From the NCBI GenBank assembly GCA_964030475.1, contig CAXIPT010000006.1:6050231-6114230 (forward strand): a stretch of 64,000 nucleotides of DNA. Reading direction: 5' to 3'. The translations under genes were made by a program, and so were the position numbers. The stretch is from Tethya wilhelma (taxonomy: Eukaryota; Porifera; Demospongiae; Tethyida; Tethyidae). The notes beneath the pieces are model-generated. The model made no database searches and was not told where the DNA came from. It saw only the letters and a list, made by a program, of their open reading frames with translations. Shown here one piece after another: positions 24,851 through 35,324 of this stretch (position 1 is the stretch's first letter; each line of letters starts with the position of its first letter).

Positions 24851-25979
24851 CATACATGGAGGACATGTGTTGTGATACAACGTGTTTTGTCAGCACTTGC
24901 TATTCTTACATTTACCATCAAAATGATCTTACTTATTGCAACATATTCAGTTGCCATTGAAGCATCTAAATGTACTCAGAGAGAAATAGATAACACATCA
25001 AATTTTACCAATGGAACAGCTACAAGCATAAAAACATCGGGTGTGTCCACTGTTATTATTTATGCAACTGTAGGCATACTTCGAATTATAGAATACATTT
25101 CACTTTGCTATGGATCTAATAAATTTATTAAGAAATGTCAGACACCATCTACAAAATCTAGATGTATTGAAGAATACAAAAAAGCAATGATAAAAAAGAA
25201 AATAATCTTAATTTCTGTTGGCACTGTACTTTTTGCTTGGAATAGCAATCCCATTCATAGGAATAATTGGACAGGCCATGGCTAAACGAGGACAATGCTA
25301 TGTCATCCATGCTTACTTATTCTATGCATACTGCAGCATAGACTTCATTCGATACATATGGGATTTTTCAGTGCGTATCGGACTCATCATCACTACTGGA
25401 GTAGTTGGAAGAGTATGGTTAACTTTTTACCATGGTGATATGGAAGAAGCTGATATGAACTATGATATTGCTGGCAACAACTATAATGAAGATATATACA
25501 GGGTAGAATCATACGTCAGTCAAGTTGAAACTAAGTATCATGAGGATGGAGAATTTGTCAAAGCTTGTAACACCATTTTCAAGAGTTGGTTCATTGTGCC
25601 ATGGATCACCTACTTCATAATTACTTCCCTAGAAGTCGAAAAAGTGTTGCAGCCTTTCCAAGATAATTCAGAGACTTCAGCCCCTCTTTTCACAAGAGTT
25701 TATTACATTGTGTACATCATAAACCAGCTGATCACACTTCTTATTCCATACTTGTGTGCAAGACAAATGGATGCTTACCACAGGAAACGTTATAGAAAAA
25801 TGGAACAACAAATTTCAAAGAAAAGATTTAGTAACATGATGAGTATTTCCAAGCAAGAACATTACAACTTTCGCCCATGCTTGCCCGGCACCTATATTTG
25901 GATTGATATAAGCAGTCCACTGTATTTTCTGTTTTTACTGCTGGGATTTTTCTTAACTATCACAAAAACTGTTTTTTAA
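24851..25979 (+). CDS. Unrecognised seven-helix membrane protein, copy 1, with one frameshift
   Basis: After acceptor ATATGTACAG, an open frame runs 24851-25285. A second frame, needed from about 25215 on, runs to TAA at 25979. The paralogue at 38,682 shows that the two frames are one protein, so a single-base shift lies near 25,205-25,220. Predicted helices: SALAILTFTIKMILLIATYS, IIYATVGILRIIEYISL, LYFLLGIAIPFIGIIG, IDFIRYIWDFSVRIGLIITT, WFIVPWITYFIITSLEV, VYYIVYIINQLITLLIPYL and SSPLYFLFLLLGFFLTI. The first extracellular loop has N-glycosylation sites (NTSN, NFTNGT). The loop between helices 4 and 5 is short here, about 60 residues. Conserved signatures are NQLITLL.PYLCARQM, SISK.EHYNF and DISSPLYFLFLLLGFF. 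Function unknown. It is either a young pseudogene or a sequencing error. Confidence 0.7.
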
Positions 25980-26665
25980 CAAAACCATAGTTATACGAAT
26001 ATCATAATATTATAGTATAACCATAAACAACAACTATAATAATAATAATAAAATTATGTACATTTACCATAATTTATAGTCGGAAATTTTTGTACTTTGT
26101 GTATGCCATTTGAATATATACGACAATTAAAAGTGCAAAAATTTAACTTCTGCATTATGCCTAATACATGCACCGGCCGCATACACAAAATTTAAAACTA
26201 TGAAAAATTCTTCTGCTGTGTTTTTAATGATTCATATGAAATTTTGCACTTTCAAAAATTTCTCGCTATATATACATGTAATTAAATTCGAAAAAAAACT
26301 TGTATTAATAATTTTTCTGTATACAAGTTAACTATTATAGTCACATGATCAACACAAATAAAACAATTAGGCTCTGAATTAACATTTGCATGTTGTATCT
26401 TCTCTGATGTAGAATGGTAAAAAATGCTAAACCATCCATACAACCAAAGTAACACACCAGGACTACCAACATAAAAAAAAGAGCCAATTGCCAATGTAAT
26501 GCTTGTTAATTTTCTCTCTGTATATGGTATGCTTTCATCATGCACAATTAATTACACAAATGAATACTACAGAAAGCTAATAGCAAAAACACTTTGCGTA
26601 ATGCAACTCAATGAATTAGGGAAATATTACAATAATTATAGACACTTAGTCTGAATTGAGAACAT
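25980..26665. other. No gene seen
   Basis: AT-rich 3' flank of the seven-helix gene up to the LTR element. A weak minus frame (26282-26545) has no support. Confidence 0.5.
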
Positions 26666-26670
26666 CTGGC

Positions 26671-27027
26671 TGTGAACAATTGCATTGTTGCATTGTTGTG
26701 TTTTAAAGGATCTTTTGTTTATTTGTGCAAATGTATAGTGTTGTATAGGCTTTCTTTGTTCTATTGAGTTTTGTATAGGTCTTTAGTTCTTATTAATGGT
26801 TTTGTTAATAGCTAGGTGTTGCATGATTAATGTTTTCATACTGTGTGGTTCTCTTATCTTTTGTGCTAGTTTTAGCCTTACTATTGTTTATTGTGTGTAT
26901 GAATAGCTATTGTTAGAGTACTGGTATATAAGTGGATGCATTTTGCATGTAAAGTTGTTCTGGATTTGAGATTAAAATTGAAACTCTTGTGAACTCTCTT
27001 AACTATTCGACTCGGCGCTCCCTCACA
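26671..27027 (+). repeat. 5' LTR, 357 bp
   Basis: TG...CA ends. A TATA-like GGTATATAAG at about 26,923 and ATTAAA at about 26,972 could serve transcription start and polyadenylation. Confidence 0.9.
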
Positions 27028-27048
27028 TTTGGTGTCAGAGGTGGGATT
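27028..27048 (+). promoter_or_regulatory. Putative primer binding site (tRNA-Leu-like)
   Basis: TGGTGTCAGAGGTGGGA lies two bases after the 5' LTR and resembles the complement of a leucine tRNA 3' end. The exact tRNA was not checked. Confidence 0.6.
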
Positions 27049-27101
27049 CCTGTTCGTGATAGATTCCGACAAACCTTCGCTTCACAACCATACAACATTG
27101 G

Positions 27102-28889
27102 ATGACTAGCAGATCAGCATCAAAACTGCGATCGGGGAAGACATACAAGTCAAAGACACAGGAAAAGATGGCTGAGAAGAATATATCTGAGCTCATTGAG
27201 AAGCTTGTCCAGGACCGTGAGAAGAGAGAGCAGGAGATTGAAGCTGAACGAGCGAGACGGGAGGAGGAAATCAAAGCTGAACGAACTCGCTTCGAGGAGG
27301 AGCGTGCTGCTCGGGAGAAAGAAGTGGGGCGACAGATGGAATTCATGAAAGAACAAATGGAACGTCTCATGAAGGTGGTGGAGACCTCCAGAGCTGCTGA
27401 GAGTGTCAAGCCAGCTGCAGGATCCGGTTTGAGCGTGAAACTGGTTGCATTAACTGAAAAGGACGATATCGAAGCCTACTTGGTGACTTTTGAGAGGATT
27501 ATGGAGGGACAGAAGATCGCAAAGACCGACTGGGCTCAATACCTGGCACCACAGCTGACGGGCAAAGCACAGCTAGCCTTTGCTGCCTTACCCAGCGCTG
27601 AAGCAGGCACGTACGATTCTTTGAAGACGGCAATCTTAACTCGGTATGATATCAACGAGGAGGCCTATCGTCGGCGATTTCGATCAGCAGCTAGGGGGCG
27701 TGGTGAAACTAACCGAGAACTGGCCGTCAGGATGATGGACCTCCAAGCGAAGTGGCTTAGGAGCTGTAAGGACATTGAAGAAATGCAGCAAGCCACAGGA
27801 ATTGAACAGTTTTTAGGAACGTTGGGAGCTGAACAGAGGCTGTGGGTCATGGAGAAAAAGCCTGCAACTTGCATCGAGGCGGGAGAGCTCGCTGATGAGT
27901 TTGAACAGGCCAGGAAGGGCTCACCCTTGGAGCATCAACAGGGACAAGGCCCAAAAAGTAAGAAGTGCACATACTGTGGGAAAGCAGGGCACTTAGAGGA
28001 AACCTGCAGAAAGAAGCAGGCAGAGAAGGCAGAGCAGGAGCATCGGCTGACATGCTTCCGCTGCCACAAAGTTGGACATGTGGCCAAGAAGTGTCCAGAG
28101 AAAGGATTCTACTGCAGTGAGACAGGACAATCCAAGCTGTACCGCCCAGGAGTAGTGGAAGGGAAAGCTACTAGGGACATCCTACTGGACACTGGCTGTT
28201 CCCGGACCATGGTAAAGAAGGACCTGGTGCCGGAAGATAAGCTCTGTGGGGACGTGGTAACAATTACGTGTGCCCATGGAGATGTTACTTTGTATCCCCT
28301 AGCACAGGTGGAAATGGAGATAGGTGGGCTACCTATCAAAGTGGAGGCAGCCGTGTCGGAGAAGCTGCCAGTCAGTGTGCTTTTAGGAACTGATGTACCA
28401 CAACTCTCTACACTCTTGGGGAAGGAGATAGAGCAAACTGGGGAGGCAGATGGAGCAACGGTGGTGGTGACCAGAGCCCAAGCCCGTAGGCAACTCGAAG
28501 AAGAGATCCTGAGGAGAGAAAAGGAAATTCGCTCAGGAGCCAAGCCAACTAGCCTGGAGGACGAAAATAAAGAGGAGGATGGAGCCAAGGAGCCTGGAAC
28601 AGAGAAAGGCTTGACCAAGATGCAGAAGCGAAGTCTGCAACAAGAGCTTCATGATCGTTCTTCAAGTCAGGTATCAGACACATTTCAATCTTTTGACTTC
28701 TCTGCAGAAGAGTTACAGGAGATGCAGCAAACGGATTCTACCTTGGACAAGATCCGTGAAGCAGCCACGGGGAGACCCAATTCAGCAGGAGTTGGATTCT
28801 TTCAACGAGGGGGGCTGCTGTACAGAAGATGGATACCTCCAGGACGGAGGGAGGAAGATGGAATCAATAGAACAGCTGGTACTGCCTAA
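27102..28889 (+). CDS. LTR retrotransposon gag-protease frame, 595 codons
   Basis: The frame starts with ATG 75 bp after the LTR. Residues about 20-100 form a charged coiled coil (Glu/Arg repeats). Residues 110-280 are a capsid-like helical domain similar to SCAN-type gag. Two CCHC zinc knuckles follow (CTYCGKAGHLEETC and CFRCHKVGHVAKKC). An aspartic protease with active site LLDTGCS lies near residue 365. The frame ends in the pre-integrase linker (RGGLLYRRWIPPGR), and the integrase domain continues in the +1 frame from about 28,850. This is a natural frameshift site or a mutation. Confidence 0.9.
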   Translation: MTSRSASKLRSGKTYKSKTQEKMAEKNISELIEKLVQDREKREQEIEAERARREEEIKAERTRFEEERAAREKEVGRQMEFMKEQMERLMKVVETSRAAESVKPAAGSGLSVKLVALTEKDDIEAYLVTFERIMEGQKIAKTDWAQYLAPQLTGKAQLAFAALPSAEAGTYDSLKTAILTRYDINEEAYRRRFRSAARGRGETNRELAVRMMDLQAKWLRSCKDIEEMQQATGIEQFLGTLGAEQRLWVMEKKPATCIEAGELADEFEQARKGSPLEHQQGQGPKSKKCTYCGKAGHLEETCRKKQAEKAEQEHRLTCFRCHKVGHVAKKCPEKGFYCSETGQSKLYRPGVVEGKATRDILLDTGCSRTMVKKDLVPEDKLCGDVVTITCAHGDVTLYPLAQVEMEIGGLPIKVEAAVSEKLPVSVLLGTDVPQLSTLLGKEIEQTGEADGATVVVTRAQARRQLEEEILRREKEIRSGAKPTSLEDENKEEDGAKEPGTEKGLTKMQKRSLQQELHDRSSSQVSDTFQSFDFSAEELQEMQQTDSTLDKIREAATGRPNSAGVGFFQRGGLLYRRWIPPGRREEDGINRTAGTA

Positions 28890-31509
28890 ACAATGCAGAA
28901 AAGTTGTTTTAGAAATGGGCCATGAGATACCCCTTGCAGGTCACTTGGGGACAGAGAAGACCAGGCAGAGAATTCTTCGCAGATTCTATTTGCCTACTCT
29001 ATTCCGGGACGTGGAGCAGTTTTGTCAGAGCTGTGTCAACTGCCAGAAGTCAGGGAACCGTAGAACTCCCAAGGCCCCTCTGATTCCACTTCCTGTGATT
29101 TCTGAGCCATTTTCGAGAGTGGCGATGGACATTGTTGGACCATTACCTCGAAGCAAAGCTGGTCACAAGTACATTTTGGTTTTTTGTGACTATGCTACAA
29201 GGTACCCAGAGGCTATACCACTTCGTAGCATTGATGCAGAACACGTAGCTGACGAACTCATCAAGCTTTTCGCCAGAGTGGGAATACCACAAGAGATTTT
29301 GACGGATCAAGGAAGCAACTTCATGTCTAAACTCTTGGCTGAACTGTACAAACTACTTCACATCCACTCTATCCGCACCAGTCCATACCATCCGCAGACT
29401 GATGGGCTGGTAGAACGGTTCAACCAGACATTGAAGAGTATGCTCCGGAAAGCTGTGACCAAGGAAGGCAAAGACTGGGACAAACTTCTACCCTACCTGC
29501 TGTTTGCCTACCGGGAAGTACCTCAAGCATCAACGGGTTTCTCACCATTTGAGCTTTTGTATGGACGTGCCGTTCGAGGACCTTTGGATGTCATCAGAGA
29601 GACATGGGAGGCGGATGAGAAGTGTGACGATAGTGTTGTAAGCTACGTCTTGTCGACCCAGGAGAAACTCCGAGATATGACAGAGATGGTCGAAGAGAAT
29701 TTGACAAAAGCACAATCCAAACAGAAGCAGTGGTATGACAAAGAAGCCAGACTGAGAGAATTCAAGAAAGGGGATCCAGTGTTGGTGTTGTTACCCACTT
29801 CAAGCAGTAAGCTACTTGCACAGTGGCAGGGCCCTTATCAGATTGTGGAGAAGGCAGGAAAGGTGACATATCGGGTGGACATGCACGACAAAAGGAAACG
29901 TCAGAGGATTTTCCATGTGAACATGTTGAAGGGTTTCAAAGTAAGACGCCAGGAAGAACTAGTTGGTTTTTCTGAAGAAGTTCTTGGAGAAGATTCAGAT
30001 GATGAAGTACCTCTGTGGAATGATGCCAAAGATGGTGCACCAACAATTGGGGAACAGTTGACTGATCAGCAGAGAACTGCGCTTCAGGCACTACTCAAGG
30101 AGTTCAATGACGTACTCCAGCCAAAACCTGGCAGGACGACTCTTGGAGAGCACCAGATTCAAACAACAGAAGACAAACCAGTCAAGCTCCCACCATACCG
30201 TCTACCTCATGCATACCAGGAGCAGGTCCGCAAGGAGCTGGAGGAGATGCTAGCTACCGGCATCATTGAGAAGTCAGACAGTGATTGGGCTTCTCCAATA
30301 GTACTGGTCAAAAAGAAAGATGGCTCCCTTCGTATGTGCGTGGACTATAGGAGGCTTAACTCTATGTCTCAGATGGATGCCTACCCAATGCCGCGCATCG
30401 ATGACCATATTGATGGCCTAGGACAAGCCAAGTTCATAACTACACTGGATCTGACCAAAGGATATTGGCAGATGCCAGTTGCCGAGAAAGACCGACACAA
30501 GACAGCCTTTGTTACACCGATGGGCCTCTTTCAGTTCCGCGTGATGCCTTTTGGATTGAGTGGGGCACCAGCGTCCTTCCAAAGGATGATTGATCGACTC
30601 GTAGATGGATTACAGGATTTTGCAGCAGCATACCTGGATGATCTTGTTGTTTATAGTTCTACCTGGGAGGATCACTTGAAGCAGTTGCGAGAGGTCCTTC
30701 AACGTTTGAGGAAGGCTGGACTGACTGCTAAGCCTAGTAAGTGCCAATTTGGCATGCACACTTGTACCTACTTGGGGCATATTGTAGGAAATGGTGTTGT
30801 ACAACCTGAAGCAACCAAGTTGGAAGCAGTTGAAAACTTTGCAGTGCCGGAAACCAAGAAGCAAGTACGAGCTTTTCTAGGACTAACTGGCTATTATAGA
30901 AAGTTTATACCGAATTACGCTGAGGTGGCAGCTCCACTCACTGATCTCACCAAAAAGAATGCTCCTAATGCTGTGGTCTGGACAGAAAGCTGCGACAAAG
31001 CTTTTCAGGAGCTAAAAGACTTGCTGTGTTCATCTCCAGTGCTTAACAGTCCAGATTTTACAAAACCATTTATCCTGCAGACAGATGCTTCTGATGTGGC
31101 TGTTGGAGCAGTTTTGAGCCAGAGAGATGAAGAAGGCAATGACCACCCAGTGGCCTACTTCAGCCGCAAGCTATTGCCAAGAGAAGGTCGTTATTCAACC
31201 ATTGAGAAGGAATGCCTAGCAATTAAGTTAGCAGTTCAATCATTTCGTGTTTATCTGCTGGGCCGTGACTTTGTTATTCAGGCTGATCATCGTTCACTTG
31301 AATGGATGGACCGATTGAAAGAGAACAACTCCCGACTGACTCGTTGGAGTCTCTCCCTTCAACCATTCTCATTTTCCGTCGAGTATCGTGCTGGCCTTAA
31401 GAATGGTAATGCATGCAGATGCTTTGTCTCGAGCTGCAACAAACTAGTTATTTGCCGGAGAAAGGGGGAGGAGTGTGAACAATTGCATTGTTGCATTGTT
31501 GTGTTTTAA
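28855..31509 (+). CDS. LTR retrotransposon pol frame: integrase, then RT and RNase H
   Basis: The open frame starts at 28651, but homologous sequence begins near 28,860. In order: HHCC zinc domain (AGHLGTEKTRQRI, CQSCVNCQ); integrase core with Asp in MDIVGPLPR (about 29,127), Asp in LTDQGSN and Glu in VERFNQTLKS; GPY/F module (WQGPYQIV, about 29,830). Reverse transcriptase follows from WASPIVLVKKKDGSLR (about 30,290) with catalytic YLDD (about 30,630), then RNase H (QTDASDVAVGA, KECLAI, ADHRSLEWM). Near 31,405 a 4-nt insertion shifts the frame inside the last RNase H motif, so the C-terminus (from CRCFVSSC) is out of frame, running into the LTR. The element is therefore probably defective as sequenced. 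Confidence 0.9.
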   Translation, partial: KMESIEQLVLPKQCRKVVLEMGHEIPLAGHLGTEKTRQRILRRFYLPTLFRDVEQFCQSCVNCQKSGNRRTPKAPLIPLPVISEPFSRVAMDIVGPLPRSKAGHKYILVFCDYATRYPEAIPLRSIDAEHVADELIKLFARVGIPQEILTDQGSNFMSKLLAELYKLLHIHSIRTSPYHPQTDGLVERFNQTLKSMLRKAVTKEGKDWDKLLPYLLFAYREVPQASTGFSPFELLYGRAVRGPLDVIRETWEADEKCDDSVVSYVLSTQEKLRDMTEMVEENLTKAQSKQKQWYDKEARLREFKKGDPVLVLLPTSSSKLLAQWQGPYQIVEKAGKVTYRVDMHDKRKRQRIFHVNMLKGFKVRRQEELVGFSEEVLGEDSDDEVPLWNDAKDGAPTIGEQLTDQQRTALQALLKEFNDVLQPKPGRTTLGEHQIQTTEDKPVKLPPYRLPHAYQEQVRKELEEMLATGIIEKSDSDWASPIVLVKKKDGSLRMCVDYRRLNSMSQMDAYPMPRIDDHIDGLGQAKFITTLDLTKGYWQMPVAEKDRHKTAFVTPMGLFQFRVMPFGLSGAPASFQRMIDRLVDGLQDFAAAYLDDLVVYSSTWEDHLKQLREVLQRLRKAGLTAKPSKCQFGMHTCTYLGHIVGNGVVQPEATKLEAVENFAVPETKKQVRAFLGLTGYYRKFIPNYAEVAAPLTDLTKKNAPNAVVWTESCDKAFQELKDLLCSSPVLNSPDFTKPFILQTDASDVAVGAVLSQRDEEGNDHPVAYFSRKLLPREGRYSTIEKECLAIKLAVQSFRVYLLGRDFVIQADHRSLEWMDRLKENNSRLTRWSLSLQPFSFSVEYRAGLKNGNACRCFVSSCNKLVICRRKGEECEQLHCCIVVF
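31458..31473 (+). promoter_or_regulatory. Polypurine tract
   Basis: GAGAAAGGGGGAGGAG ends exactly at the 3' LTR start, the expected place for plus-strand priming. Confidence 0.8.
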
Positions 31510-31826
31510 AGGATCTTTTGTTTATTTGTGCAAATGTATAGTGTTGTATAGGCTTTCTTTGTTCTATTGAGTTTTGTATAGGTCTTTAGTTCTTATTAAT
31601 GGTTTTGTTAATAGCTAGGTGTTGATTAATGTTTTCATACTGTGTGGTTCTCTTATCTTTTGTGCTAGTTTTAGCCTTACTATTGTTTATTGTGTGTATG
31701 AATAGCTATTGTTAGAGTACTGGTATATAAGTGGATGCATTTTGCATGTAAAGTTGTTCTGGATTTGAGATTAAAATTGAAACTCTTGTGAACTCTCTTA
31801 ACTATTCGACTCGGCGCTCCCTCACA
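31474..31826 (+). repeat. 3' LTR, 353 bp
   Basis: It lacks the GCAT present in the 5' LTR after AGGTGTT. Confidence 0.9.
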
Positions 31827-31831
31827 CTGGC

Positions 31832-33124
31832 CAACCATCAAAATAACAAGTCAGCACAATAAACATATCTGAACTGAGTGTACGTGAACATATTCTCTGT
31901 AAAATAATCATTAAGTGTCAAATAATACACAGGTGTAGGAGTTAACCAATACAGTATGTGCTCATAATGTAAATAACAGAGTTCATGTACACAAATGAAT
32001 ATCAAGGAATGTTAATATGATACAAATAATTTCTATAATTATAGTGATGTTTTCAGTCACGAGGCACTCTCAATGAACATAATTAACAACATTGCACATT
32101 GAATCATTTACTCTAATTATTCAGTCTGAACATCTGGACGATGTTCACAATAACAAATCAAGAATGTTGAGCATACGTAATAACATACTTAAGAAGTACA
32201 GCTATAGTTTACTCAAGTGTCACACGATAAATAGATAAGAGAGAGTGAATTTTACATATAATATGAATTAATATGTACTTTTGTCTACTAACATTTCTGC
32301 TTACAAAGGCATCTTGGCACTGCATTGTGAACTTTAAGACTTATTGCGTAAGTACACCGGTCTTTTGTAAAAACTAAGAGAGAGTTGCAACTCATAAAGA
32401 GGTGTAGCTGTAGTATATAAACTAGTGCTAGGTCACTGGTAGACCAAGCAAAATTAGCCTATAATTAGCAAATTTGACCCTCCTTTATTAAAGTATTCTT
32501 TAATGACAAAGCTACATATACACTGAAGCAGCGTTGCATGCTTCTACTCATTAAATGTTGTTTACTGTACCATTCTGTTGTTACATAATAATGATTAAAT
32601 AAACATAGTTCCTATGAATCTACAAGGTTGTCTGTTATGTGTACTTTGTTCACGATATTCAAATACTATCAGCACAAAACATGAATACCATTAATTGGTT
32701 CAAATGGCATTGTATATAAGTGGAACACATTCCTAACTCTTATATACAGTAACCAAAACTTTTAAACTTGTAGCAAGATTTAACATCATACAATTACTTT
32801 TACTTCAAGTAAAATGGATGACTCTAAGGTATGACTATATCAGGTAGTAAAATTATTGTATCAGGTAGACTTTTGTTTTACGGTAAACCTGGAATTTTGA
32901 ACAAAAAAATTTGCGGCTTAAATTTTCACATTAAATGAGCTTTTGTACAACTGCATGGCAACCCCACCTAGAATTTTAAATTTTGTGTGTTTATAATTGT
33001 TGGACTTAACATCACTGTAACATTTTTTGCTGGATTTATGGTGAAATTAATGATGAAAGAGGCCAAAATACAATTATAGAAACAGGCATGAAACTGACTA
33101 GACTACCTCACAGTAAAAACATTA
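31832..33124. other. No gene seen
   Basis: AT-rich intergenic DNA (about 70% A+T by eye). No repeat family is recognised. Confidence 0.5.
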
Positions 33125-33128
33125 TTAA

Positions 33129-34222
33129 AGGTGCTATTGCACAGAAGTTGTACGCGTAGTAATTTACCCGCATAGTGAAGCCATAACATGCGTAGAACAA
33201 TATGCGTGTATAAAAATGTGCAACCACGCGTGTAGTTTGAATTTTGAATGCTTACAAGACATGATGAGAAGTAGAAGCGTACCAAGAAGGAACAGGGAAG
33301 AAAGAAGCTAGATGAGTGTAAGTCTAAGCGTAGAAGTATGTCAGGTAGCTGCAACTTGCCACGCTCAGCGCTATTAAGGCCTGGGTCATACCTACTAGCT
33401 AATTAAGGTAAAAAAATTATTCGAATTCGACATAACTTTCAAAACAAATTAGCTATTGCCATGGAAACCTAGGATAATGTTCCTTACTTAATTAAGTTTT
33501 TGTCCAAAAAATTTGGAGTCATGTGACCTCATTAATATTCATATTATTAATAATTTAATTAGGCGGATATTAAAGGCTGTTGCTATGGTAACAAAATTAT
33601 TATCATCTGAATCGGAACGTTTCAAAACCAATTTTGACAGAGTAGATTTTTTGTATCTCGTTGCCATGGTGAGATACGGAATGTTTTCTATTAAATGCAC
33701 ACCAGCCGAAATCATATAAACAGCCGTAACTCACCTTAGCAACGAGATATTAAAAATCTATCCTGTGAAAATCAAGTTTAGAATATTCCGATTCAGTTGA
33801 TAATAATTTCGTTACCATAGCAACAGCCTTTCATATCCGCCTAATTAATTATTCATTAATTAGGGGTGAAGCTCAAAACTTAATTTTTTTAATGAATATT
33901 CAACTTGAGGTTTTGGAATTTTATCTACATGTCAGGTAAGGATGAAATTATCTTATGATCCATTATTTGCTAAGTTAGCACTTAGCTAAAGGAACTTAGA
34001 GCCAACTGAACATTGCAATTTTTTTACCCATTTCCTAATGGGCCCAGTCCTTAATGGCGCTGAGCGTGGTCACAAAGAAAAATTATGCGTACGTTGGAGT
34101 CAACGCGAAAATAGGAGTGCAAATTGCATTCCAATGACGTATTTAATTCCAACTAATGAAATTTCAGTATTGATTTTTGGGCCATTTTTTCAAAAAGTTG
34201 CCGCTTCCGTGCAATAGCACCT
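33129..34222. mobile_element. 1.1-kb fold-back element with TTAA target duplication
   Basis: Ends are AGGTGCTATTGCAC and GTGCAATAGCACCT, flanked by TTAA at 33125-33128 and 34223-34226. The interior is a long imperfect palindrome. GGCGGATATTAAAGGCTGTT at about 33,560 pairs with AACAGCCTTTCATATCCGCC at about 33,822, and CCACGCTCAGCG at 33,360 pairs with CGCTGAGCGTGG near 34,058. No transposase is present. A TTAA duplication points to piggyBac- or Kolobok-type mobilisation; the AGG start is more Kolobok-like (inference). Confidence 0.8.
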
Positions 34223-34366
34223 TTAAATTAAATAAAGTGCCTACCTACAAAATATTTGTAAACATTTTTCTCTAATCTCTTCCTTGTCAATAGTTGTAAA
34301 TTCATCACTGACATATCAGGATAGTCACAAATATAGACATCAATGCGCAGCTGACTCATACCTATA

Positions 34367-34718
34367 CAAGTAGTAAAAATTTTATAAAAATGAGAAGTGT
34401 AGGAATGGGCAGTGCGGTAAAAAGCAACGAAACAAGGCAAGTCTCTGAATTTCGGCACATGACTACTTCATTTTCATGAGTCAATTGCAAGTTTGAATTC
34501 CATCATTATAAATGTCCTGGTCATTTGGCTCATGAGTCAATGCAAGCAATCACTAATTTGGATGAAGTAACAAGCATTTAGAATGTAAATACAAAAAGAG
34601 TAGGGTACAAAAAATGAAGTAGTCATGTGCCGAAATTCAGAGACTTGCCTTGTTTCATTGCTTTTTACCGCACTGCCCATTCCTACACTTCTCATTTTTA
34701 TAAAATTTTTACTACTTG
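34367..34718. mobile_element. MITE family A, copy 1, about 110-bp TIRs
   Basis: CAAGTAGTAAAAATTTTATA through CACATGACTACTTCATTTT is repeated in inverse at 34,612-34,718. The centre of about 130 bp is unique. Similar full copies lie at 40627-40990 and 48591-49016, an interrupted copy at about 37,290-38,180, and half copies at 46060-46235, 50615-50715 and 56275-56400. Short minus and plus open frames (CRDLPCFxAFYRTAHSYTS) come from the TIRs. Confidence 0.8.
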
Positions 34719-35320
34719 TTCATTCACTTTTTTAAACACCAAGGTGATCAATTGCATGGAGACAATCACACAGCAGAGACTAGTCAGTCTTTATACAAAA
34801 GCAGAAGTGTACATTTGATGCGCATGCGCATTATATGCATGCAAACCACGTGGTCTATTGACGACCTTTACCTACATCAAAATGGCTAAATAAAAAGTAC
34901 AGTATTTTATATCGAGAGTTTCAAAGCTGCCTAGATTTTGTTTGCTGCCTTTTCACCAGCAAACGAGTCAAAAAGGACGTAATCTGCATGAAATGAAGTC
35001 TCACTATATAGTCAAAGTTGGATAGATGTCTTTTGTTTGTCTGGAAATCGCGTTCAAGTAAGTCAGTTAGGAAGGAAGGAGAACAAAATTGCACTCTTGT
35101 AGCTTCTCGCCAGCGCTCTCTCCAGAGTGCTCTGGAGACTTTCTGACAGTTTTCTTCATTAATACGGTAAGAAAACTGTATGGGGGAGGCTATGAAATGC
35201 ATTTGAAGGCTTATCTTCCTTTCTTTGAAAGTTTATAAGCATCAACATTTTGTATTGTGTCTATGGGACAGTCGGCCCATTCCTACTATACGTACTACCG
35301 TACGTATGATACATTGGCTG
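34719..35320 (+). repeat. Repeat family B attached to MITE A, copy 1
   Basis: A block of about 600 bp runs from TTCATTCACTTTTTTAAACA through a CACGTGGTCTATTGACGACC segment to GGCCCATTCCTACTATACGT, ending in TACGTATG. Related copies: 35325-35620, 36362-36870 (-), 40991-41610, 47968-48590 (-), 50040-50610 (-) and 57100-57850. In most cases it abuts an A end, so A and B may be parts of one composite element. Confidence 0.7.
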
Positions 35321-35324
35321 CTAG

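Larger units (their letters stand above)
26671..31826 (+). mobile_element. Full-length Ty3-type LTR retrotransposon with integrase before reverse transcriptase (Gmr1-like order), 5156 bp
   Basis: LTRs are 26671-27027 (357 bp) and 31474-31826 (353 bp), both TGTGAAC...CCTCACA. They are flanked by the 5-bp duplication CTGGC (26666-26670 and 31827-31831). The LTRs appear to differ mainly by a 4-nt GCAT indel, so insertion is recent. Just inside the left LTR, TTTGGTGTCAGAGGTGGGA resembles a tRNA-Leu primer site. The purine tract GAGAAAGGGGGAGGAG precedes the right LTR. The internal region encodes gag, protease, integrase, reverse transcriptase and RNase H in that order, across two overlapping frames. 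Usual Ty3 elements put integrase last; the Gmr1 group is the known exception. Confidence 0.92.

Noticed and set aside
27035..28618. Minus-strand frames under the LTR element
   Set aside because: Complement of gag, with no domain and no splice support.
34228..34818. Two opposite frames with nearly the same protein (PKFRDLPCF.AFYRTAHSY)
   Set aside because: They arise from the two inverted ends of one MITE.
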